Positions 54,401 through 60,510 of a stretch of 64,000 bases of DNA are shown here, one piece after another (the first letter of the stretch is position 1; every line of letters begins with the position of its first letter). Below the pieces are notes generated by a model. The model saw only the letters and a program-made list of their open reading frames with translations. It had not been told where the DNA came from and did not search any database. This DNA is from Avichristensenella sp031550535 (lineage in GTDB: Bacteria; Bacillota; Clostridia; Christensenellales; Aristaeellaceae). The position numbers were made by a program, and so were the translations under genes. The stretch covers positions 236,379-300,378 of the forward strand of contig JAVBOM010000008.1 of NCBI GenBank assembly GCA_031550535.1, in the 5' to 3' direction.

Positions 54401-54579
54401 GCAGCGTTGGCTTGATGAAAGTCAAGAAGGCAGACTACAAAGAACAGCCAGTCTTTGCGGGCAACATGGTACACCTGCTCCACTGGGAGCGACGCCCCGC
54501 CTATCAGTTCATCGGCGGAAAGCCAAAGAAAAAACCGGGGGTGACAGATCTCTGGCTACAGGAGTATGCGGTGCTCTGA
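51442..54579 (+). CDS. dnaE: DNA polymerase III alpha subunit (DnaE-type)
   Basis: The protein has 1045 residues from GTG 51442 (GGAGGGG). It has an N-terminal PHP domain (FHRHSHFSNPV; GMDSHYILPEHGALRD), a polymerase core with SGSLPDLDLNVANVE carrying the catalytic Asp pair and GRGSGVSYFTNTLLGFSS, and a C-terminal helix-hairpin-helix/OB part (KYVGQRVAVALHDLG). It is shorter than most bacterial DnaE (about 1100-1180), as in phage versions. It is a C-family polymerase for phage genome replication. No TAG in over 1000 codons, a useful contrast with the late genes. The suppressor tRNA follows 50 bp later. Ends TGA. Confidence 0.92.
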   Translation: MYQNFHRHSHFSNPVLTDSVATNEDYCKRAVELGHGIISSCEHGTQGNYRECALLAEKYGLKWRYVTEAYCVKDRHKKDNTNAHIILAAKTAKGIGDLNFALSEANLTGYYYRPRLDMELLLSLDPRDVFVTTACISGLFKYGHEDAERLILRLHAHYRDSFMLEVQYHDTDKQREVNRFLLKLYRQHGIPLIAGMDSHYILPEHGALRDLRLEANHIRYDDEDGWFLDYCADDEAVRRFQRQGVLSDALIREALDNTNVFLDFEDINLDNSRKIPTLYPDLSIAERNEKYTALVYSQWAQYKQGMTDEEKRVREDGIRYEVDTITTGEMADYFLLDYEIVKRAKENGGIITATGRGSGVSYFTNTLLGFSSVDRYDIPVEMFPDRFISADRLRSGSLPDLDLNVANVEVFADAQAEVLGEWRSAPMVAFGTLKRLSAWKMYCRANSVPFETANTVSDLLKKYELDAKHADDESAVDVHDYVPEEWHDLLEMSGQYLGMVESISPHPCGYLLCCEDIRREIGIIRINSKGGKKETVYAAFIDGATAEAFGYLKNDLLSVDVVKIIAEVYRRIGIPVPNVRELLSMTRNDPETWRMYADGLCMGLNQVEREQTREKVMRYKPRNITELAAFVAAVRPGFKSMLPVFLERQRFSYGIPAFDKLIQTREMTSSFLLFQEQAMKTMQYAGFSAPKSYDAIKAIGKKHPEKVLPLKDRFLDGFIARILEDDARCPRDKALAQTQKIWQIIEDATNYNFNSSHAVCVALDSLYCAYAKAHHSLEYYTTLLSVYAAKGDKDRIAMVKEEMRKGFGIRVTPCRFRQDNRDFYIDRDSKTISDALSSVKYVGQRVAVALHDLGVIHFSCFVDVLFTLEMSPFFDSRSTEILIRMGYFEEFGSAGTLLQVFHEFRNGDSRFSKAHVEATQEKRLNALRAIESKMPDAVIPMEEQVRFEIEHYGTVLSTFPSVRAQYAVLDVDDRYSPKLRLYNLATGSVGLMKVKKADYKEQPVFAGNMVHLLHWERRPAYQFIGGKPKKKPGVTDLWLQEYAVL

Positions 54580-54628
54580 CCCGTACAAAAGCACGCGGGC
54601 CCCCGATTTTACTGGGTTTTCTTTACGT

Positions 54629-54713
54629 GGGGGCTTGGTGAAATGGCAGCCACGCTGCGCTCTAAACGCAGTGTGCCGCGAGGCACGTGCGGGTTCGACT
54701 CCCGCCGCCCCCA
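54629..54713 (+). tRNA. Amber-decoding suppressor tRNA, CUA anticodon, tRNA-Leu-like
   Basis: An 85-nt class II tRNA. Acceptor GGGGGCT with CGCCCCC (six pairs, T7-C66 mismatch), U8, D arm GTG/CAC with GG in the loop, anticodon stem CTGCG/CGCAG, loop CTCTAAA giving anticodon CTA (54662-54664), variable arm GTGCC-GCGA-GGCAC, T arm GCGGG-TTCGACT-CCCGC, A73, no encoded CCA. The D arm (TTGGTGAAATGGCAG) and A73 match bacterial tRNA-Leu, not Ser (G73) or Tyr, so charging by LeuRS is inferred. It reads UAG. It lies in the replication operon after dnaE. Confidence 0.93.
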
Positions 54714-54739
54714 CGATTTTTCGTTATGAGGTGATACAT

Positions 54740-55024
54740 ATGGCATATCAGGTGATACCCATCCGGTTCGTCCCCGTCGGGAGCGGCAACGCGGTCTGCG
54801 CCAACAGCGTCATAGCGATGCTCTCGCCGGACTCCGCCCCCAGCAGAAGGCGGCTCGCCAAGGCCCGCGATACGTGGCAATACGTGGATATGACGGGCGG
54901 TCACGCCGTGCGTTCGTTGCTCCTGATGGGCGAGGGACAGGTGGTTGGCTGCTCGGTTAGCCCCAAGACCATGCTCGCAAGGCTGAACACATCCGTTGAC
55001 CAGGATGAAATAGACCCCGAGTGA
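54740..55024 (+). CDS. RemA/DUF370-like regulator
   Basis: The protein has 94 residues. VPVGSGNAVCANSVIAMLSP, DSAPSRRRLAKARDTWQYVD and VVGCSVSPKTMLARL follow the RemA (YlzA, DUF370) pattern, with the invariant N-x-V-x-A-N-x-I/V-x-A and the SAP segment. Host RemA is a DNA-binding activator of matrix and osmoprotection genes in Bacillus. A phage copy next to the suppressor tRNA could modulate host or phage transcription. It starts 26 bp after the tRNA. Its TGA overlaps the next GTG. Confidence 0.75.
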   Translation: MAYQVIPIRFVPVGSGNAVCANSVIAMLSPDSAPSRRRLAKARDTWQYVDMTGGHAVRSLLLMGEGQVVGCSVSPKTMLARLNTSVDQDEIDPE

Positions 55025-55278
55025 CGGACGCGCATCTGTTGGTTTGTGCTGACTGCGAGTGTGTGTTTGAATCGCCAGTGCCCGTCGTGGAGCGACACGG
55101 CTTGGATACCCCGCCCTATGAGGTGTACGATGCCTGCCCGCTGTGCTACGGCAGTTGCCTGGCGGAAGCCTTCGAGTGTGAAGGATGCGGGGAGATCGTC
55201 ACCGGGCAGTATGTACAACTGGAGAGCGGTGAACGTTACTGCGATTGCTGCTTTACCATCCGCAACCTACTGGACTGA
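55021..55278 (+). CDS. Double zinc-ribbon protein
   Basis: The protein has 85 residues from GTG 55021, overlapping the RemA-like stop by 4 bp. Cys pairs: CADCECVF, CPLCYGSC, CEGCGEIV and CDCCF make two or three zinc sites. A probable small nucleic-acid- or protein-binding adaptor. Coupled to the RemA-like gene. Ends TGA. Confidence 0.6.
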   Translation: MTDAHLLVCADCECVFESPVPVVERHGLDTPPYEVYDACPLCYGSCLAEAFECEGCGEIVTGQYVQLESGERYCDCCFTIRNLLD

Positions 55279-55294
55279 ACAGGAGGAACGCTTG

Positions 55295-56026
55295 ATGAAC
55301 AAGGAAGCACTTCGGGAAATCCTGGGCACACAGCATGTGCAGTGCGTGCCCGACCGCCTGCTCCGCCATTTCCTCACCGATACTGCCGGTTCGCAATACT
55401 TCCGGCCGGACGAGAAGGACAAGCTCACTTGCATTGTTGGCGGCGTGCTGGACAATAACCAGACATCGCTCCCGCACTTCGAGGCCGAGGCGGACCCGGT
55501 TTACCGGCAGATCATACTTTGCGTCATCATCGAAGATGTCACAACCGGCAATCTCCTGATTACGCGCGAAAAGAACAAGCGTACCGGCCTGTATGAACCG
55601 TTCAGCCTCGGTCTTTATGAGCATGTGCCAGCCGGGGAGGACATTGAGGACACGAAGCAGCACATTCTCCAAAACCTTGCGCAGATTGTTTGCGATGACG
55701 TATTTCAGGATGATTTCTGCGGCTTCTTTTACAGCAATGAAAGCGCCTACGACAAAGCGCACATCGGCCTCATATTCCACATCGGCGTACTCGGCGCAAG
55801 TGAGGTGAAGCTGCAATCCAGCCATATCGGGGATTGGTTCCCGCTGGATAAGGTCGCCCGCCTTTACAAAACCGAGGCCCTGGAACCCTGGAGCCAGGTT
55901 CTCTTTGAGAAGGAAGTGCTCACGTATCTCGCGGACTCACGCGACGACTCCCTTCGCCATCAGGCAATCGAAAACCTCGCCGCCATCGCGGAACTGGAGA
56001 AGAACGGCTACTTATCCGTACACTGA
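55295..56026 (+). CDS. Nudix-like predicted phosphoesterase
   Basis: The protein has 243 residues from ATG 55295 (AGGAGG upstream). The middle (RQIILCVIIEDVTTGNLLIT; PFSLGLYEHVPAGEDIEDTK; FYSNESAYDKAHIGLIFHIG) resembles the atypical NUDIX-superfamily phosphoesterases. The canonical G-x5-E-x7-REUxEExGU box is not clearly intact, so activity is uncertain. It could clean up nucleotide by-products during replication. Ends TGA 15 bp before the DUF5664-like gene. Confidence 0.55.
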   Translation: MNKEALREILGTQHVQCVPDRLLRHFLTDTAGSQYFRPDEKDKLTCIVGGVLDNNQTSLPHFEAEADPVYRQIILCVIIEDVTTGNLLITREKNKRTGLYEPFSLGLYEHVPAGEDIEDTKQHILQNLAQIVCDDVFQDDFCGFFYSNESAYDKAHIGLIFHIGVLGASEVKLQSSHIGDWFPLDKVARLYKTEALEPWSQVLFEKEVLTYLADSRDDSLRHQAIENLAAIAELEKNGYLSVH

Positions 56027-56041
56027 GAGGAGGGATACGCC

Positions 56042-56392
56042 ATGAAACATACCATCTAGGGGGTTGACCCGGATGCACCCGTCGTCACGAATGAGGCAGG
56101 GGGAAAGCAGTCCTCATCGCCTTACGCTTTCCACCTGCTCCCGCTACGGGCGGTATTTGCCGCCGCCAAGGTTGCCCGGTACGGCGCTGACCGCTACGGA
56201 GAGACATTTACCCAGCGCAACTACACCAAAATCCCACCAGAAGATCATATCAACCATGCAATTGCACATCTCTATGCAATCCTGAGCGGTGATACCAGCG
56301 ACGACCATTGTGCACATGCAATTGTCCGCGCCATGTTTGCGTTTGAGTGCATGGCAGACCAACAAGTGAAGGAAGATGATGATAGCTCGTGA
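56042..56392 (+). CDS. DUF5664-like (dATP/dGTP diphosphohydrolase-type) protein, in-frame TAG at codon 6
   Basis: ATG 56042 follows GAGAGGAGGG at good spacing and reads MKHTI, TAG (56057-56059), GVDPDAPVVTNEAGGKQS. The complete protein is 116 residues. TNEAGGKQSSSPYAFHLLP and the following helices (VFAAAKVARYGADRYGETF) fit the DUF5664 pattern associated with small helical nucleotide hydrolases. No other start with a ribosome-binding site lies in the conserved region, so the gene is missed entirely under the standard code. It ends TGA overlapping the RuvC-like gene. Confidence 0.75.
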
Positions 56393-57003
56393 TGTACGAA
56401 CTGCGGCCATTCAGGCTGCTCGCAGCCGACTTATCCCTCCGGCGTCCGGCGTTCGCGGTGCTGGGGGTGGACCCCACAAGCCAGAAAATCCAAATAGTTG
56501 AGCTCTTGGACATCAATAACCGCCGAAAAAGCAACCCGCACGGCCATATGATGAACGAAATTCTTGATATGGTCGCGGATTTATGTATGAATGTGGACCT
56601 TTGCGTCCGGGAGTGCGCCTATATCGCACCGAACTCGGAGCGCACCATTTTTGAAGTCCAGGGGGTTGCAGAACTCGCGCTTTGGCGGGCGCGCCATTCC
56701 CGGTTCTTTGATATTGTCCCCGCCCAGGTCAAATTGTTGGTCGCGGGCAGGGAAAAAGCCAACAAGGCGCATGTCGCCCGCGCTCTGGAACGGTATGTAG
56801 GCCCCCGAACATACAGTTGCGACGGTCAAAGTGACGCGGTGGCGGTTGGCATCGCATGGCTGAAGCGGGGCGGCATCCTCACTGACACCGGTAATGGGTG
56901 GCGCATCAACCACATGCTTGACAGCCTTCATAAGGGCGTCACATGGGAGGCACGCGGGTTATACGAAAAACGAGAGGAGGCATGTGCCGTTGTTATCCAT
57001 TAA
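56392..57003 (+). CDS. RuvC-like Holliday-junction resolvase 1
   Basis: The protein has 203 residues. RNase H/RuvC-fold acidic residues can be placed in LLAADLSLRRPAFAVL (first Asp), CVRECAYI (Glu) and CDGQSDAVAVGIAW (late Asp pair). Such nucleases resolve branched DNA before packaging. It overlaps the DUF5664-like stop by one base and overlaps RuvC-like gene 2 by 20 bp. It has no TAG and ends TAA. Compared with copy 2 it has an extra 30-residue C-terminal tail. Confidence 0.75.
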   Translation: MYELRPFRLLAADLSLRRPAFAVLGVDPTSQKIQIVELLDINNRRKSNPHGHMMNEILDMVADLCMNVDLCVRECAYIAPNSERTIFEVQGVAELALWRARHSRFFDIVPAQVKLLVAGREKANKAHVARALERYVGPRTYSCDGQSDAVAVGIAWLKRGGILTDTGNGWRINHMLDSLHKGVTWEARGLYEKREEACAVVIH

Positions 57004-57499
57004 AGAACGCGACGCGCCCTTCACAATCTTGGCTGCGGACTTCTCATTACGCCATCCTGGCTTCGCGGAGCTTTAGGTAGACCCACATTCGGGCAAAATC
57101 CAGATACTATCGCTCGTGGACGTTGATAACCGTCGCCACAAAGGCCCTCACGGCAGCCTTTTGGAGCGAATCTACAACGTCACCTTTGAACTGGCGTCAC
57201 GCGCGGACATTTTGGTGCGGGAAAGAGGCTTTTCCCGTTTCAAGGCGGACACCCAGGCGCTTTTTAAGGTGGTTGGCATCAGCGACATGGCCGCATGGCG
57301 CGCAAAGGGCGCTATCTTCGAGGAAATTCCGCCCACCACGGTCAAAAAGCTCGTCACGGGCAAGGGTACGGCTTCCAAAGAGGAAGTCGCCGCTGCCTTG
57401 GAACGATTTGTAGGCCCTCAAACCTACGCCACCAATGATTTGAGCGATGCCGTGGCCGTAGGCGTCGCCTGGGCAATCCAGAACGGAATCTGCACGTAA
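56984..57499 (+). CDS. RuvC-like Holliday-junction resolvase 2, in-frame TAG at codon 31
   Basis: The protein has 171 residues from GTG 56984, with GAGGAGG 5 nt upstream and inside the end of copy 1. ILAADFSLRHPGFAEL, TAG (57074-57076), VDPHSGKIQILSLVDVDNRR aligns with LLAADLSLRRPAFAVLGVDPTSQKIQIVELLDINNRR in copy 1, where the TAG position is Gly. VRERGFSRF and TNDLSDAVAVGVAW keep the other acidic residues. Truncation at TAG would remove two of the three catalytic segments. So one paralog needs the suppressor and the other does not. Ends TAA. Confidence 0.8.
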
Positions 57500-57700
57500 G
57501 CATGGGATACGGACAAGCATGCATGTCCAATAAATCCCCATATCGAGGGAAGATTGTCATTCAATCACCCCAAACCGACATAGCTTGAGGATAGACACCG
57601 TGTTTCGCGGCGCGATTCGACACGGCTTGTCCCCTCACGCTTTATCGGGGCCACCCATAGGATGGGTTTAGTAGCGAATCTCCCTTGAAAGGGGTTGTGC

Positions 57701-57964
57701 ATGCTGGACGCTTCGCGGTTGAATATTTTGCGTCAAACTAACATTGAGACGGTTGACAAAAGCGAGTTGGTTGATGCCAGCACGCTTCAGATTGATGCAT
57801 TCGCGCCGCTCGATGTGCGTGCTAAGGCGTTCTTTGAACAGATCAAAAATCCTTACGCCTTTCGCGTTGGAAACACAGCCGTAAAGATTCAGTACCGTTC
57901 TACGGGCATCACACTATCCGATGCGCTGCTTTCATACTTAACGACCTTGCGCCAGGACACTTAG
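57701..57964 (+). CDS. DUF6870-like small protein beside the serine recombinase
   Basis: The protein has 87 residues from ATG 57701. LRQTNIETVDKSELVDASTL and FFEQIKNPYAFRVGNTAVKI match a small protein regularly found directly upstream of large serine recombinases in Firmicutes elements, possibly a directionality or accessory factor; its function is unproven. The stop is TAG, so it belongs to the standard-stop class. 75 bp separates it from the recombinase. Confidence 0.65.
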   Translation: MLDASRLNILRQTNIETVDKSELVDASTLQIDAFAPLDVRAKAFFEQIKNPYAFRVGNTAVKIQYRSTGITLSDALLSYLTTLRQDT

Positions 57965-58039
57965 TGTCCCGGCTTTCTTTACTTTTGGGGTTATCCGTAA
58001 TACACTATCCTCCTGTGATATTGGAGGGAAGGAGGTACA

Positions 58040-59713
58040 ATGGCTAGGCGCAAAACCGTAGCGGACATTCAAAGAGAGCAAGAGGAGTTCTGGAAGATTG
58101 GGGGCTACGTTCGTCTTTCAAGGGAAGACGGGGAGGATGAGAGCCTAAGCGTAATCAACCAAAAGAGGATCATCACAGACTATATTGCCGAGAAATTCGA
58201 TGGCCCCCATGTGGTGGTCGATTTCTACATTGATGATGGTCTGACCGGCACTGATTACGACCGGCCTGATTTCCAGCGGCTTATGCGGGACGTTGAGAGC
58301 AAGAGCGTCAACTGCGTGGTGTGCAAGACCTTATCCCGAGCCTTCCGTAACTACTCCGATCAGGGATATTTCCTTGAGAACTTCTTCCCCAAGCACCAAA
58401 CCCGGTTTATCTCAATTGGCGGGCCACATGTTGATAGCTACTGCAACCCGGAAGCAATCACCGGCCTTGAGGTGCCGATTACAGGTTTGATGAACGACCG
58501 TTTTGCCGGGAAAACCTCGGAAGATATTCGCCGCACTTTCTACATGAAAAGGAAGAACGGGGATTTCATTGGGGCTTTTGCACCGTATGGATACGTGAAA
58601 GACCCGGACAATAAGAGCCGCTTTCTCATAGACGATGAAGCGGCGCAGGTTGTCCGTGACATCTTCAATTGGTTTGTGCATGATGGCATGAGCAAACATG
58701 GCATCAAAAGACGGTTAAATGAAATGGGAATCTTGAATCCAGCGGCCTATAAGCGGAGCAAGGGTTTGAAGTACAACAATCCGCAGATTAACATGAACGA
58801 TGGCCTTTGGGATTCCACAACCGTAACCCGCACACTCAAGAACAAGATGTACCTGGGGCACATGGTGCAAGGGAAGCAGAAAATAATTAGCTACAAAGTG
58901 CATGATCGCGTATCAATGCCGGAAAACCAATGGTTCATCAAGGAAAACACGCATGAAGCGATCATCACGCAGGAGCTTTTTGATCAGGCTCAGGACTTGT
59001 CCCTGCGTGATACCCGCACACCTAACGGCGAGAAGTCTGTATGGCTGTTCTCCGGTTTTGTCAGATGCGCGGATTGCGGTAAAGCGATGCACCGCAAGAG
59101 TAACAAAAAGGGGCACTCGTATTATTTCTGCCGAACTTATGAGAAGGCAAGAGATAGATGCACAAAACATTCTATCAACGAGCAAGCTCTTAGCGATGCG
59201 GTCTTAACGGCTATTCGGTGTCAAATCATTGTCGTTGAGTCTCTTGCCCAGAAACTTGATGCGATGAACTCCGCTCCTGTTGTTCAGACTAGAACGAAGC
59301 GCATCGACGCTTTGCTCAATAACAGAAAGCAGGAGTATGACAAACTGCGAAGCGCTGCATCCGCTTTGTACCTGGACTGGAAAGGTGGGGACATCTCCAA
59401 GGATGATTACCGGTACATGAAAGAGAAGTTTGATGGGCAGTTGGAACAGTTGACAAAGATCGTCGCAACGTTAGAGGAAGAAAAGCGTCAGCTAAACGAT
59501 GGTTTGACAACAAAAGAGAATCCATTGTTCACATACTTTCTCAAGCATCGGAACATCCAGAACCTTGATCGTTCGGTTATGTCCTCATTGCTTGACGTGG
59601 TTCTTGTTCACGAGGGAAAGGACATCACCGTTGTGTTCAAGTACACCGACCAGTGCGAACGATTGCTCGCACTCGTCGAAGAAGGAGCGGAAGAATCGGC
59701 AACGACCAACTAA
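58040..59713 (+). CDS. Large serine recombinase (element integrase)
   Basis: The protein has 557 residues. The N-terminal resolvase domain has the nucleophile in GGYVRLSREDGEDESLS plus the Arg pair region (VVCKTLSRAFRNYSDQG). A recombinase domain (about 180-290), a zinc ribbon (VRCADCGKAMHRKS with YYFC) and a coiled coil (VATLEEEKRQLND) of the DUF4368 type follow. It integrates and excises without supercoiling needs. It is the last gene before host sequence, so it is the probable integrase of the whole element. No TAG codon and a TAA stop: it is fully readable without suppressor. Ribosome-binding site GGAGGGAAGGAGG. Confidence 0.92.
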   Translation: MARRKTVADIQREQEEFWKIGGYVRLSREDGEDESLSVINQKRIITDYIAEKFDGPHVVVDFYIDDGLTGTDYDRPDFQRLMRDVESKSVNCVVCKTLSRAFRNYSDQGYFLENFFPKHQTRFISIGGPHVDSYCNPEAITGLEVPITGLMNDRFAGKTSEDIRRTFYMKRKNGDFIGAFAPYGYVKDPDNKSRFLIDDEAAQVVRDIFNWFVHDGMSKHGIKRRLNEMGILNPAAYKRSKGLKYNNPQINMNDGLWDSTTVTRTLKNKMYLGHMVQGKQKIISYKVHDRVSMPENQWFIKENTHEAIITQELFDQAQDLSLRDTRTPNGEKSVWLFSGFVRCADCGKAMHRKSNKKGHSYYFCRTYEKARDRCTKHSINEQALSDAVLTAIRCQIIVVESLAQKLDAMNSAPVVQTRTKRIDALLNNRKQEYDKLRSAASALYLDWKGGDISKDDYRYMKEKFDGQLEQLTKIVATLEEEKRQLNDGLTTKENPLFTYFLKHRNIQNLDRSVMSSLLDVVLVHEGKDITVVFKYTDQCERLLALVEEGAEESATTN

Positions 59714-59760
59714 CCTTCTTTTTTTAGAACGATGTGTGTATAAGCGGCGGCGGCTACCGG
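59714..59760. other. Probable right attachment junction
   Basis: The host collagen-like frame is open only from 59744; TAA at 59741-59743 lies just on the element side. The recombinase ends at 59713. The crossover core should be within about 59735-59760 (GCGGCGGCGGCTACCGG region). The exact core cannot be fixed without the left end. Confidence 0.55.
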
Positions 59761-60403
59761 CGCGGACGGTGCCACCGGCGCCACCGGTGCCGACGGAGCC
59801 ATCGGTGCGACAGGACCTACCGGCGCGGATGGGGCGACCGGCGCCACGGGCGCCACGGGCGCCACAGGCGCGGACGCCGTGTCCGGCGCGATCATCCCCT
59901 TCTCTTCCGGCCTGCCGGTGGAACTCGCCAGCGTTTCCTTCGGCGCGGACGCCCTCGGCGTCTTCCTGGGCCAGGGCCAGAGTGCCCTCGCGCTCACGCT
60001 GTTCGGTTCCGATGTCAACCTCACCGGCCCGTCCGGCCTGATGCTGAACCTCGCGTTCTCGATCCCGCGCAACGGGTATGTCGAGTCCATCGCGCTGTAT
60101 TTCAGCAACGTCGTGGCGCAGGTGCTCACGGACGCGAGCCTGACCGTTCGCGCGCATATCTTCATTTCGCACGCGCCCAGCACGCTGTTCGTTCCGCTCA
60201 TCGGCGGCGTGGTGGAACTCCCGCCCATCACGGGCAACGTGGATATCGGCTCGAGCTACTCGGCCATCGCGGATAATCTGCACCTGCCGGTGCTCGCGGG
60301 TTCGCGCATGCTGGTAGTGCTCACGCTGCACGGCGAGGGCACGGGCATGTCGTTCATCAATACGCTGATTGGCTATGTGAGCGGCGGTATTGAGATTCTG
60401 TAA
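59744..60403 (+). pseudogene. Host collagen-like gene, 3' part, interrupted by the element
   Basis: The open frame gives about 220 residues: Gly-X-Y triplets (GADGATGATGADGAIGATGP and onward) followed by a 170-residue beta-rich head (SGAIIPFSSGLPVELASVSF to IGYVSGGIEIL), the BclA-type spore-surface head. There is no start codon or ribosome-binding site; the 5' part should lie at the other end of the element. Ends TAA. Excision would rejoin it. Different head sequence from the element's own collagen-like protein. Confidence 0.75.
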
Positions 60404-60453
60404 CGCGAACTGTTAACGCTTATCGGCACAGCCGCTTGTCAAAGCGCGCTTCA

Positions 60454-60491
60454 CAAAAAGCGGGTCCCGGCACTCTTGCCCGGGGCCCGCT
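60454..60491 (-). terminator. Terminator after the MFS gene
   Basis: On the minus strand AGCGGGCCCCGG and CCGGGACCCGCT pair (about 12 bp) and are followed by TTTTTGTG. It lies 20 bp past the MFS stop TAG, showing TAG is a true stop in the host. Confidence 0.85.
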
Positions 60492-60510
60492 TCTCGTCCG
60501 GCTTCTCCCC

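Noticed and set aside
54629..54713. Class II tRNA being tRNA-Ser or tRNA-Tyr
   Set aside because: The D arm resembles tRNA-Leu and the discriminator is A, not the G typical of tRNA-Ser; the D arm lacks the CCCGAG pattern of tRNA-Tyr. Acylation still needs proof.
54566..55024. 152-codon frame running through the tRNA
   Set aside because: The tRNA explains the sequence, and the RemA-like gene has its own ATG (54740) with family match from its first residues.
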